Source: Candidatus Adlerbacteria bacterium
Lineage (GTDB): Bacteria > Patescibacteriota > Minisyncoccia > Phycocordibacterales > SBAW01
Direction: 5' to 3'
Assembly (NCBI GenBank): GCA_003135635.1
Contig: PLCJ01000003.1
Coordinates: 117,087 to 165,337 of the forward strand
Length of the DNA: 48,251 bases
The notes beneath the pieces were generated by a model. It saw nothing but the letters and a program-made list of their open reading frames with translations, was not told where the DNA came from and ran no database searches. Shown piece after piece: positions 17,801 to 24,490 of the stretch (within the stretch, counting starts at the first letter, position 1; each line of letters opens with the position of its first letter). The position numbers and the translations under genes are program-made.

Positions 17801-17986
17801 GGTGATCAGATGGCATTTATAAAATTGACCGATTTTGAAGATTCTCTGGAGGCAGTCATCTTCCCAAAAAACTTTAGTGAACATCGCAGTATCTTGAAAC
17901 CGGAAAGCTGCATCGCGCTGCAAGGTCGTTTATCTGAGCGCAATGGAGAACTCTCTATGGTGGCTGAGAAACTTACAGTCTTATAG
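14870..17986 (+). CDS. dnaE: DNA polymerase III alpha subunit DnaE
   Basis: Replicative DNA polymerase catalytic subunit, 1,038 residues. The start ATG at 14870 gives MSRFVHLHAHSHYSLL, the canonical DnaE N-terminus; an upstream in-frame extension overlaps rnhB and is rejected. PHP domain about 1-200; its usual TDH motif reads TDLDN at 40-44, so a metal-site histidine is lost and the PHP is probably not an active nuclease, as in E. coli. Polymerase core: PDIDMDF at 376-382 with the catalytic Asp pair 377/379, and FRPGPMESIPAYIERKHN. Helix-hairpin-helix region, then a C-terminal OB domain (SGDQMAFIKLTDFEDSLEAV). thrS follows 30 bases later on the same strand. Confidence 0.96.
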   Translation: MSRFVHLHAHSHYSLLRALPKIPDLVAAAKKEGCSALALTDLDNLYGAIEFYKECKAQNIKPILGLDAHVGNEQRLVLLAQNNIGYKHLLALVSEANLAEHTHTPIFTRQMLRAHAEGLIVIAPMIQGEITSALRAQDTARAVRLLLEYQEIFGHERIYLEVGQYEDDALIQTIREFGQTYNTPIVAGQEIRYLHRDDRRAWRTMQAIEHKDRGEEDESQDADLSFRSDWDMQKLFGDIPETLTNTLVIAQQCNVELPFDVWMFPNFPLPPHATFDTELRRLIEEGLAHRGLAEEPQVRERIEYEYHIICKKGFSPYFLVVADLLSFARHSGILTTTRGSAAGSLISYLIGITNVDPLHYKLPFERFLNPERPSAPDIDMDFADNRRDEVIEYTRQKYGAEHVAQIGTFGTMLARGVVRDVARALGYPYGLGDRIAKEIPMGSQGFPMTLSRALSENAELAAMYKNEDEVQEIIDLGKKIEGCARHISVHAAGVVISPQPLTEFTPIQRDPKGGKIITQYDMYSIENAGLLKFDFLGIRNLAILAHSVELVEKLRGEKIDIENVPLDDTKTFTMLARGETEGIFQLNGSGMTRYLKELKPTSIYDINVMVALFRPGPMESIPAYIERKHNPTLVRYLDPRMREYLDTSYGLLVYQDDVLLTAIKLGGYSWLGADKLRKAIGKKIPEVMKAEKEKLIKGFIEYGKLSKELAEQLWKLIEPFAAYGFGKAHAASYGKVAYQTAYMKANYPVEYMAAILTAEAGNIETVSVMIAECKRMSIAVHPPDINESYGDFTVIVDDTKTAVAIRFGLYSIKNLGRGVADSIIDERKKSGPFSSLSNFLSRVKDQNLNKKGLESLIACGALGSLGERRAMLSSVEALLTYHRDASKEQAQDSLFSGEIGMSDVRLAAAPPATLEERLRWEKELLGLYISGHPLDRFKEKLSKRSMTLRELKEKIPPGGIAIAAGMVEGVRMVLTRSGDQMAFIKLTDFEDSLEAVIFPKNFSEHRSILKPESCIALQGRLSERNGELSMVAEKLTVL

Positions 17987-18016
17987 CATTTTTGAAAAAA
18001 GAAAAAATGTGTCAGT

Positions 18017-19765
18017 ATGAACTGTATGTCATCTCTGGAATATCGCCGGCACACACTTGCCCACTTACTTGCCGCGGCAGTAACTACTCTGTATCCAAAT
18101 GCACTACCAACGATCGGTCCTGCTATCGACACGGGTTTTTATTATGATTTTGATTTCCTTGAAAACACTCTTAAGGAAGAAGATTTAGAAAAACTAGAAA
18201 GGAAAATGCGTGAGCTCTTGGTGGGGTGGAGCGTATTTACTCACCAAGTTACTTCACCCGAAGTGGCGCGCGATTATTTTAAAACCAACCCATACAAGCT
18301 TGAGCTTATCGATGAAATAGAGAAGTCTGGAGAAGTAATTACCCTGTATACCTGTGGCGGCTTTACTGATTTATGTCGTGGCGGACATGCTGAGCATCCG
18401 GCGGAAGAAATCACTGCAGATTCTTTCACGCTGGAGCGTATAGCGGGCGCCTACTGGCGTGGCAATGAAAAAAATACCATGCTCACGCGTGTGTATGGTG
18501 TAGCCTTTGATAGTAATAAAGAACTTGAGAGATATAAAGGACAAAAAGAAGAAGCAGAAAAACGCGACCATAGAAAGTTGGGAAAGGAACTTGATTTATT
18601 TACATTTTCTGAACTCGTCGGTGGTGGTCTTCCCCTATTCACCCCAAAAGGTACTATTTTGCGCGATGAAATAGATGCGTACTCGCAGACACTTCGTACC
18701 GCCCGTGGATTCAGCAAAGTATGGATTCCGCATATCACAAAAACCAATTTATATAAAACCTCAGGCCATTGGGAAAAATTTGGGCATGAACTATTTCTTG
18801 TCAAAAGCCAAGAGACACAGGATGATTTTGTGCTCAAACCAATGAACTGTCCGCATCATGCGCAAATATATGTTTCTCGGCCACGAAGCTATCGAGATTT
18901 ACCTATTCGCTATCTCGAAACTACTGCGGTGTATCGCGATGAAAAAACGGGAGAGCTTTCTGGCCTCTCTCGTGTCCGGGCTATAACACAAGATGACAGC
19001 CATATTTTCTGTCGATTTGATCAAATTGAACAAGAATATGCATCGATTATGGAAATGGTGACTGAGTTTTACGCAACCATGGGGATGCAGTTTCGTGCAC
19101 GACTCTCTTTCCATGATTCTGCTAATCTAGGAAAATATCTGGGCGAAGAGTCGCAATGGAAAGAAGCGGAGGAAAAACTTGAATCAATTTCTAAACGTGG
19201 AAATTTCGACTACTTTATTGCGCGCGGAGAAGCAGCATTTTACGGCCCCAAGATCGATTTTATGGCTACCGATGCACTGGGACGTGAACACCAGCTTGCT
19301 ACAGCACAACTGGATTTTGTACAACCGGCCCGTTTTGAACTTGAATACACTGATTCTGATGGAATTAAAAAGACACCCATTATGATTCATCTTGCTATTG
19401 CTGGATCGCTTGAGCGGTTCCTTTCGATCTATATTGAACACACCGCCGGAGTATTTCCTCTATGGCTTTCCCCGGTGCAGGCGCGCATCTTGCCTATTGC
19501 CGAAACCCATCATGTCTTCGCGCAAAGAGCATTTGAGGAGCTTAAGACCGCAGGAATTCGTATAGAGCTCGATGATTCCAATGAAACCTTGGGCAAAAAG
19601 ATTCGTGCTGCGAAACAAGAAAAAATTCCTTATCTTCTCGTTATGGGAGACAGCGAAGTGCATGCTCAAACCGCAACGCTGGAAGGTCGAACAAATAAAA
19701 TTGGAACATTTCCTATAGCGCAAATAATCCTACAGCTTAAAGAAGAAATTGCTGCAAGAAAATAA
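18017..19765 (+). CDS. thrS: Threonyl-tRNA synthetase lacking the TGS domain
   Basis: Charges tRNA-Thr. 582 residues against about 640 in E. coli. The protein begins directly in the editing domain: HTLAH (H12, H16) and CRGGHA (C120, H124) are the zinc/editing residues. Class II catalytic core: MNCPHH at 276-281 (zinc ligand C278), motif 2 region SGLSRVRAITQDDSHIFC, motif 3 AGSLERF, then the anticodon-binding domain to the end. The N-terminal TGS domain cannot be encoded upstream because only 30 bases separate this gene from dnaE. An alternative ATG is at 18026. A tRNA-Thr(UGU) gene is in the same window at 31278-31350. Confidence 0.95.
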   Translation: MNCMSSLEYRRHTLAHLLAAAVTTLYPNALPTIGPAIDTGFYYDFDFLENTLKEEDLEKLERKMRELLVGWSVFTHQVTSPEVARDYFKTNPYKLELIDEIEKSGEVITLYTCGGFTDLCRGGHAEHPAEEITADSFTLERIAGAYWRGNEKNTMLTRVYGVAFDSNKELERYKGQKEEAEKRDHRKLGKELDLFTFSELVGGGLPLFTPKGTILRDEIDAYSQTLRTARGFSKVWIPHITKTNLYKTSGHWEKFGHELFLVKSQETQDDFVLKPMNCPHHAQIYVSRPRSYRDLPIRYLETTAVYRDEKTGELSGLSRVRAITQDDSHIFCRFDQIEQEYASIMEMVTEFYATMGMQFRARLSFHDSANLGKYLGEESQWKEAEEKLESISKRGNFDYFIARGEAAFYGPKIDFMATDALGREHQLATAQLDFVQPARFELEYTDSDGIKKTPIMIHLAIAGSLERFLSIYIEHTAGVFPLWLSPVQARILPIAETHHVFAQRAFEELKTAGIRIELDDSNETLGKKIRAAKQEKIPYLLVMGDSEVHAQTATLEGRTNKIGTFPIAQIILQLKEEIAARK

Positions 19766-19790
19766 CTTTTGAATGTACAGGAGATACGTA

Positions 19791-19815
19791 AATCGCCGCC
19801 CAGAAGGCGGCGATT
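19791..19815. terminator. Terminator hairpin between convergent thrS and the 19845 gene
   Basis: Perfect 10-bp inverted repeat AATCGCCGCC / GGCGGCGATT with loop CAGAA. It lies between two convergent genes and has only a poor T-rich tail, so it probably serves both strands. Confidence 0.7.
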
Positions 19816-19844
19816 ACTTTCTCAATTTGAGAGCTTATTGTATC

Positions 19845-21059
19845 TTAAGCACGAGCGCGATTAATTTGGGAAGTGATGAAATCATCTACTCTTGAAGAAG
19901 AATCCGTTACTGGGTGAGCTAGTCTAGGTGTAATTACTTGTATAGGTTTCTCATCGGTCACAGCAACCACAGTTGCCGGGGTGCCGAAAAGAAAAGTTCT
20001 AAGCCAAGCGACGACACGATTCTGGACGCGCTTTACCACAATAAGGTACGCACCAACCAAGCACCAGAGAATGAGAAACGACCAATAGACAACGGTGCCC
20101 ACAGGCCCAAGATCAAGACCAGTGTAGGGTACTTGAGAAAGTGCCACATAAGGAGTCGTTGGATTGTTATAGACTATCGGTGCAATATAATTGTTGACAG
20201 ATACTGCCGCAGAGCAAGTCACTTGTTGACCGTTCTGACCATAGAAGGTGCCCGTATAAGTGGTGCTTTGTGTTGGATACACTAGCGTTGAGCCACTTTG
20301 ACCAACCGAACCGACATAGCTTATGGAACCAGAGTTAACATACTGTGTATTCCAACTGAGTGTCACTGGCTGGTTATACTGCACAGCGGTCGGTGATGCC
20401 GTTAGAGTACAACTTGGATAGTTATAGGTTGGAGTGGGATAGTTATACGCGACTGGATAAGAGGGAGCGGGAGGCGGATAGTTATACACGATTGGAGCAG
20501 GAGCAGGAGGCGGCTGTGAAATCGTGATTACATTGTTATTTGTATTGTTATTGTTGTTTACATTAGTATTGGTCACTACGGTTGGTGAAGATGCTTGTAT
20601 AGGCTGTTGGAAATAATTTGGCATCTGGTAAGACGGGTAAGAGTAACCATAGTTTGTATAGTACGGGTTTGAGTAAGAAGGAGTTGAGTAAGAAGAAGAA
20701 TAGCCGCATCCGCCACCACAGTTTCCGTAGTCGACATATCCATTACTAATCCCGCTTGGATCATATATGGTGTTATAAGGATCACCGGGAAGACTTGTTT
20801 GGCCATTTGGATTACCCCAAGTATTATTCGGAATCAGTCCAGAAGCATAAGGATCAGTGCCATAGCTAGGCTGGCTGGTGTAGTCAGGTGAGGTATTAGC
20901 AAATGGATCAGTGCTCGGGTCACAGGAGTAATCGCCACAGTCTTGTGCATGGGCGGTTTGCACGTGCAAAATAGGAAACATAATAAGAAATGCCACGGCA
21001 ATTACCATGTAAAACGACCAAGACAAGCTCTGTTGCAACGATAAAGTAAAAGTTTTCAT
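19845..21059 (-). CDS. Secreted Tyr/Asn/Pro-rich surface protein with Ig-like domain and VPYTG sorting-like signal
   Basis: Not a named family that I recognise. 404 residues. Signal peptide about 1-39 (hydrophobic 16-33, cleavage after AHA). Residues 40-220 are low complexity, rich in Tyr, Ser, Asn, Pro and Gly, including a poly-Asn stretch and PPPAPAP. About 220-300 is a small Ig-like beta domain (CTLTASPTAVQYNQPVTLSW ... TYTGTFYGQNGQQVTC) of a type frequent in Parcubacteria surface proteins. VPYTG at 310-314 is followed by a transmembrane helix (322-342) and KRVQNR, resembling a sortase signal, but a further 62 residues follow in the cytoplasm. A sortase is encoded on the same strand at 22542-23201. 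Own promoter at 21087-21115. Confidence 0.75.
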   Translation of the reverse strand: MKTFTLSLQQSLSWSFYMVIAVAFLIMFPILHVQTAHAQDCGDYSCDPSTDPFANTSPDYTSQPSYGTDPYASGLIPNNTWGNPNGQTSLPGDPYNTIYDPSGISNGYVDYGNCGGGCGYSSSYSTPSYSNPYYTNYGYSYPSYQMPNYFQQPIQASSPTVVTNTNVNNNNNTNNNVITISQPPPAPAPIVYNYPPPAPSYPVAYNYPTPTYNYPSCTLTASPTAVQYNQPVTLSWNTQYVNSGSISYVGSVGQSGSTLVYPTQSTTYTGTFYGQNGQQVTCSAAVSVNNYIAPIVYNNPTTPYVALSQVPYTGLDLGPVGTVVYWSFLILWCLVGAYLIVVKRVQNRVVAWLRTFLFGTPATVVAVTDEKPIQVITPRLAHPVTDSSSRVDDFITSQINRARA

Positions 21060-21086
21060 AAGACTATTTTGATAATTAACCTACTT

Positions 21087-21115
21087 GTAATACCACCTAC
21101 TAATAATTTTGTCAA
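21087..21115 (-). promoter_or_regulatory. Promoter of the 19845 surface gene
   Basis: Minus-strand TTGACA (21110-21115), 17-base spacer, TATTAC (21087-21092). Predicted start near 21080, leader of about 20 bases, no strong Shine-Dalgarno. Confidence 0.6.
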
Positions 21116-21192
21116 GAACCGAACGATATTCTAACTATTTGGAAACTTCCCTTGAGAATCTTCCAAATTTTAAAATTCGTTTGTTGATAAAG

Positions 21193-21236
21193 ATCGGGGG
21201 GAGCACGCAGTGTTGTTACCACGTGCTCCGACCGAT
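21193..21236 (-). terminator. Hairpin terminator after the 21283 gene
   Basis: Inverted repeat with arms GGAGCACG (21200-21207) and CGTGCTCC (21222-21229), extended by ATCGG/CCGAT outside. On the minus strand it follows the stop at 21283 and is succeeded by a short CTTTAT. Strong stem, weak U tract. Confidence 0.55.
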
Positions 21237-21282
21237 ACTAGGGATTATCTAAGCTCCGAAATGCCATCCTGTCTCCTAAGAG

Positions 21283-22449
21283 TTAATGACGGCCGCGTTC
21301 GAAAGCTTCGCCGACTGCCCCTAACAGCTCGGCGAAGACGTAGTTTCCTTGGTATTGACTTGAGGGTGCGAAGTGCAACCCCGTCTGCCAGTTACCGTAC
21401 GGAGACGCGTCTTTGGTCAAGATCGCGATCTTCCGGTTGAAGACCACGTTGACTTTTCCAGGATGGAACTCTCCTGCCCGGTAGCGACGTTGCGCTTCAT
21501 TAATCGCTCGCCGCGCTTCGGCGAGGTCGATCTCGTATCCCTGGCCCGTGGGGCTACCTTCGAGGCACAAGTGCACTCGAAGCGCATTCACGATATCGCA
21601 AGGAAATCCATAAAACCGACGTTGGTCGTTATATCCGATAATGAAGTGTCCCGAAGGTCTGCCGTTGATATCAATACGGAGTGTTTGGGGTCTATTGAAT
21701 CCGCGCACTTCCGCACCTAACCAACAGTCCATTTCCATCTTCGGCAACAACACAACTGGCGCAGGAGCCTGAATTGGTGCTTGCGTAGGTGCGACTGGCG
21801 GAGCTGTGCATATCACAGATACGTCAGCAACGGCCGAAGCTGTTGCATTCGCTATCATGGATCGGCCAACGTTTTCGTCCTTTCTGGCGACCTCCGTCGC
21901 TGAGACATGAGGTACACCATCCTGACCTATGCAAGTCGCCTTCGCTTTCGCATCGGCGTAAGCTAGAGCGATCGGTTTTAATGGTTGCGGTGTTACTACG
22001 ACCGCAACTTGCTTTACTGCCTTGTTGGCAACATTGCCGCTGCGCAGGTCGATGACGGGAACGTTCCCGTCGTATAGGGCAAAGCCCGGACCGAGCTTGG
22101 AATCGTCGAACGTCCGTGTAATGACCCTGCAGCTGTTCCAACCCAGCGCGCTTGTTAAAAGCGGCCCGGAAGGAACTGGCTTTGATGTCAACCCTTGTAC
22201 GTAACTGACAAGATGATCCAGAGGTACGTCTAGCTCCTCGGCATACTGCCGAGGAGTGGCGGCACATGGATATCCTTTCAGCCGCACCGTGCCGTTCGAG
22301 CGCTGCTCGAAGGACTGTTCTAGCTGGTTCAGAAGCTCGACCTTCCCGCTGGGGCTATTCGAGATATTGGACATCTTGATGAGGCTCTCCGCCTCAGATA
22401 CGCTCCCCAACAGGAGGAAGAGCACGAAGCCGCTGAGAAGACTCTTCAC
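21283..22449 (-). CDS. Secreted protein of unknown function, atypical composition
   Basis: 388 residues, no family recognised. N-terminal signal peptide (hydrophobic 3-16, likely cleavage after SEA near 20). About 25-205 is a mixed region with four Cys. A Pro/Ala/Gln linker (APPVAPTQAPIQAPAPVV, about 213-230) separates a C-terminal region with MEMDCWLGAEVRGF and a helix AEARRAINEAQRRYRAG. The DNA is visibly more GC-rich than both neighbours and uses more G/C-ending codons. GTG start with a strong AAAGGA 7-8 bases upstream, unlike most genes here. It sits between the sortase (92 bases upstream) and the VPYTG protein. Possibly acquired; its function and link to the sortase are unknown. Confidence 0.7.
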   Translation of the reverse strand: MKSLLSGFVLFLLLGSVSEAESLIKMSNISNSPSGKVELLNQLEQSFEQRSNGTVRLKGYPCAATPRQYAEELDVPLDHLVSYVQGLTSKPVPSGPLLTSALGWNSCRVITRTFDDSKLGPGFALYDGNVPVIDLRSGNVANKAVKQVAVVVTPQPLKPIALAYADAKAKATCIGQDGVPHVSATEVARKDENVGRSMIANATASAVADVSVICTAPPVAPTQAPIQAPAPVVLLPKMEMDCWLGAEVRGFNRPQTLRIDINGRPSGHFIIGYNDQRRFYGFPCDIVNALRVHLCLEGSPTGQGYEIDLAEARRAINEAQRRYRAGEFHPGKVNVVFNRKIAILTKDASPYGNWQTGLHFAPSSQYQGNYVFAELLGAVGEAFERGRH

Positions 22450-22507
22450 GACTTATCCTTTCTCCTCTCCTTTCAGGGGAGGAAACATGTGTAGTGTTAA
22501 TGTACTA

Positions 22508-22562
22508 TCCTCGCGCTTTACGAGGACGTATCCAATCACGCTTACTGCGTGAACGGATACGT
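22508..22562 (-). other. Two adjacent hairpins at the sortase 3' end
   Basis: Hairpin 1: TCCTCG (22508-22513) with CGAGGA (22521-22526), loop of 7. Hairpin 2: ACGTATCC (22526-22533) with GGATACGT (22555-22562), internal 3x3 loop, then CACGC/GCGTG (22537-22541, 22547-22551) around a 5-base loop. Hairpin 2 spans the last codons and stop of the sortase gene. No U tract follows, so RNA processing or stability is as likely as termination. Confidence 0.5.
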
Positions 22563-23201
22563 TCCCACAAAATCTGCTGTTACTACAAACCGATCTGTCT
22601 TTTCGCCAAATGAATCACAAGTTACAAGAGTAAGATGCTGACCAGCTTGCGTGAGATCTACAACATCTTGTGTAGCGCTTGCAAGTTTAACGGAGACTAC
22701 GGTGTAGCGATATTCCGCTGTAGCTGAATAGACACTGACGATATTCCCTTCCTTCAGATTCTGAATGCCATCAAACGTTTTGTACATTTGATCGTTCAAA
22801 ATGGGCAGATAGCTTGAATGACCGAATATGAGCACGGTGCCACTTTCTCCCAAATCTGCCGAGGTCGGATAACGTACGGCACCTATGAGGAGTGCCTTAT
22901 CCAGCGTAGCTGTATCAGTTGAAGTTGGATTTGATACTTTGACATCAAGTTTGATGTCTTGAGCAACAATCCGTACTGGATATTCACCTTGACCTTGCGG
23001 AATACTCTTTGGTGACGCTGCTTGGATAGACTGCGCAGTGTTGGCGCTTTGAGTATCTGCAGAAGTAATCGTAGGATCAGGATTTGCACCTACAAGGACA
23101 AGAAAGAGAAATGTCGCAGAAAACAAGCCTACAAATGTAAGCGAGAACTGGCCGCGACGAGCGGTGACCTCTTTTATTGCTCCAGGGTACTCTTTTTGCA
23201 T
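22542..23201 (-). CDS. Sortase (class D/E-like transpeptidase)
   Basis: Membrane-anchored cysteine transpeptidase that cuts an LPxTG-like signal and joins the protein to the cell surface. 219 residues: short cytoplasmic start, one membrane helix about 21-39, a Ser/Thr/Gln-rich linker, then the sortase beta barrel. Catalytic triad visible: H128 (IFGHSSYL), C195 (TLVTCDSF) and R204 (TDRFVV). A plausible substrate is the VPYTG protein at 19845-21059. The ATG has AGAGG seven bases upstream and a promoter at 23243-23271, with a leader of about 35 bases. The class is inferred from size and motif spacing. Confidence 0.9.
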   Translation of the reverse strand: MQKEYPGAIKEVTARRGQFSLTFVGLFSATFLFLVLVGANPDPTITSADTQSANTAQSIQAASPKSIPQGQGEYPVRIVAQDIKLDVKVSNPTSTDTATLDKALLIGAVRYPTSADLGESGTVLIFGHSSYLPILNDQMYKTFDGIQNLKEGNIVSVYSATAEYRYTVVSVKLASATQDVVDLTQAGQHLTLVTCDSFGEKTDRFVVTADFVGTYPFTQ

Positions 23202-23242
23202 ATGACTGCCTCTTTCATAGGGCTCTATTGGGAAGCGTCTAT

Positions 23243-23271
23243 ATGCTACACTATATAACTATATTTGTCAA
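23243..23271 (-). promoter_or_regulatory. Sortase promoter
   Basis: Minus-strand TTGACA (23266-23271), 17-base spacer, TAGCAT (23243-23248). The TTGACA lies in a 13-base sequence (23260-23272) repeated exactly at 23342-23354, where a second TTGACA may form an upstream tandem promoter. Confidence 0.6.
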
Positions 23272-23347
23272 GTACCATCTGTAAGGACCTGCGCGAAGTA
23301 CTTTTTGAGATTAATTCTAGAGTAGAGTCTACATTATATATTATATT

Positions 23348-23370
23348 TGTCAAGCTTTGCATGCTTGACA
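23348..23370. repeat. Inverted repeat overlapping divergent -35 elements
   Basis: TGTCAAGC (23348-23355) and GCTTGACA (23363-23370), perfect 8-bp arms with a 7-base spacer. Each arm contains a TTGACA reading outward, so one site could control both the sortase side and the CARDB-like protein side. Confidence 0.6.
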
Positions 23371-23393
23371 ATAAAGATACGGCGTGATACGGT
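23365..23393 (+). promoter_or_regulatory. Promoter of the 23403 gene
   Basis: TTGACA (23365-23370), 17-base spacer, TACGGT (23388-23393), then 9 bases to the ATG. Predicted mRNA is almost leaderless. Confidence 0.6.
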
Positions 23394-23402
23394 AGCGCCC
23401 TT

Positions 23403-24476
23403 ATGCAAAAGGATATTGATGCTCCTGCCACCCCATACAAGGACACATTTTTACGTGTTGTTGCGATTATTGGCCTTATTGCTCTTATCATTCTTGGGGC
23501 TTGGGGCATTATTCAAATTGTTTTTAACCTGCCCTCTCTCTTCGGGAGTGTCGGCGACAAAACTCAAACTCTATTCGCACCCGCATCAAAAACCGAATCA
23601 GTAGTGGTTACCCTACCCGCGACCGCATCTTCTGGAGAACCGTTCACCATATCTTGGATACACCAAAACTCTCCTTCGGGTGATTTCGCCTACACTATTT
23701 CATACTCTTGCAGCACTGGACTCTCGCTCAAGGCTCCAACACCAACGGGAATATTTCAGTCAGTCCCCTGCGCAACACCGTTTGATTACACAAATGCAAC
23801 TCAAAACATGCAGGTAGTGCCAACCGTGACTACATCTAACTCGCTCTCTGCGGTAATTTCTGTGTCCGCAATTTCTCTTGCAAACGGCGCTGTCACTACA
23901 ACTGGCAGCAGCACTATCACCATATCTCCTTCTCAAAATAGCCCAGCAGTGGCGACACCCATACCCACTACTCCATTGCCGGCACAAAAACCCGCTGTAA
24001 TTAAAAAAGTTACTACAGTTGCTCGGTCTTATTCCAATCCAAACGGTACACCCGATCTAGCAGTACAAATTATTTCCGTCATACCAGAAGGTAATGGTCT
24101 TACTTCGGTTGAATTTGCTATTGAAAACCTGGGCAATAAAGCAACACCGTACGGCTGGACATTTGCTGCCAACTTGCCAGTTGGGTATGCCTATACCTAC
24201 TACTCCCAACCCCAGCGGGCACTCTATCCTGGGGGCAGGATTATATACACGCTTACTTTTAGTGGGGCAAACAACAACCAAATGCCGTATACCAGCGGGT
24301 GCTACACTCAAGGGCAAATTACTTATCCTTCGTACCAGAATTGTTATGGCTACAGCAATCCAATATATGCCACCAACGGTACGGTCACAATCACGGTTGA
24401 TCCTGGTAATCTCATCTACGAGACAAATAAAGCAAACAACACCGCTAGTGTCAGCGTCCCTGTTACTACCTACTAA
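23403..24476 (+). CDS. Membrane-anchored extracellular protein with CARDB-like domain
   Basis: 357 residues; no specific function recognised. A short cytoplasmic N-terminus, one membrane helix (about 19-43), then an outward-facing Ser/Thr/Pro-rich part. About 60-170 resembles a beta-sandwich domain with paired Cys. A Pro-rich stretch (about 180-200) precedes a C-terminal domain (about 215-355) with CARDB-like hallmarks: PDLAVQIISV, VEFAIENLGNKAT, a late VDPGNLIYETNKANN. CARDB domains are found in bacterial cell-surface adhesion proteins. Divergent from the sortase and sharing its palindromic promoter region, so it probably belongs to the same surface programme. Its stop is 14 bases from the convergent gyrB stop. 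Confidence 0.75.
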   Translation: MQKDIDAPATPYKDTFLRVVAIIGLIALIILGAWGIIQIVFNLPSLFGSVGDKTQTLFAPASKTESVVVTLPATASSGEPFTISWIHQNSPSGDFAYTISYSCSTGLSLKAPTPTGIFQSVPCATPFDYTNATQNMQVVPTVTTSNSLSAVISVSAISLANGAVTTTGSSTITISPSQNSPAVATPIPTTPLPAQKPAVIKKVTTVARSYSNPNGTPDLAVQIISVIPEGNGLTSVEFAIENLGNKATPYGWTFAANLPVGYAYTYYSQPQRALYPGGRIIYTLTFSGANNNQMPYTSGCYTQGQITYPSYQNCYGYSNPIYATNGTVTITVDPGNLIYETNKANNTASVSVPVTTY

Positions 24477-24490
24477 AAATTCTTTTTCTT

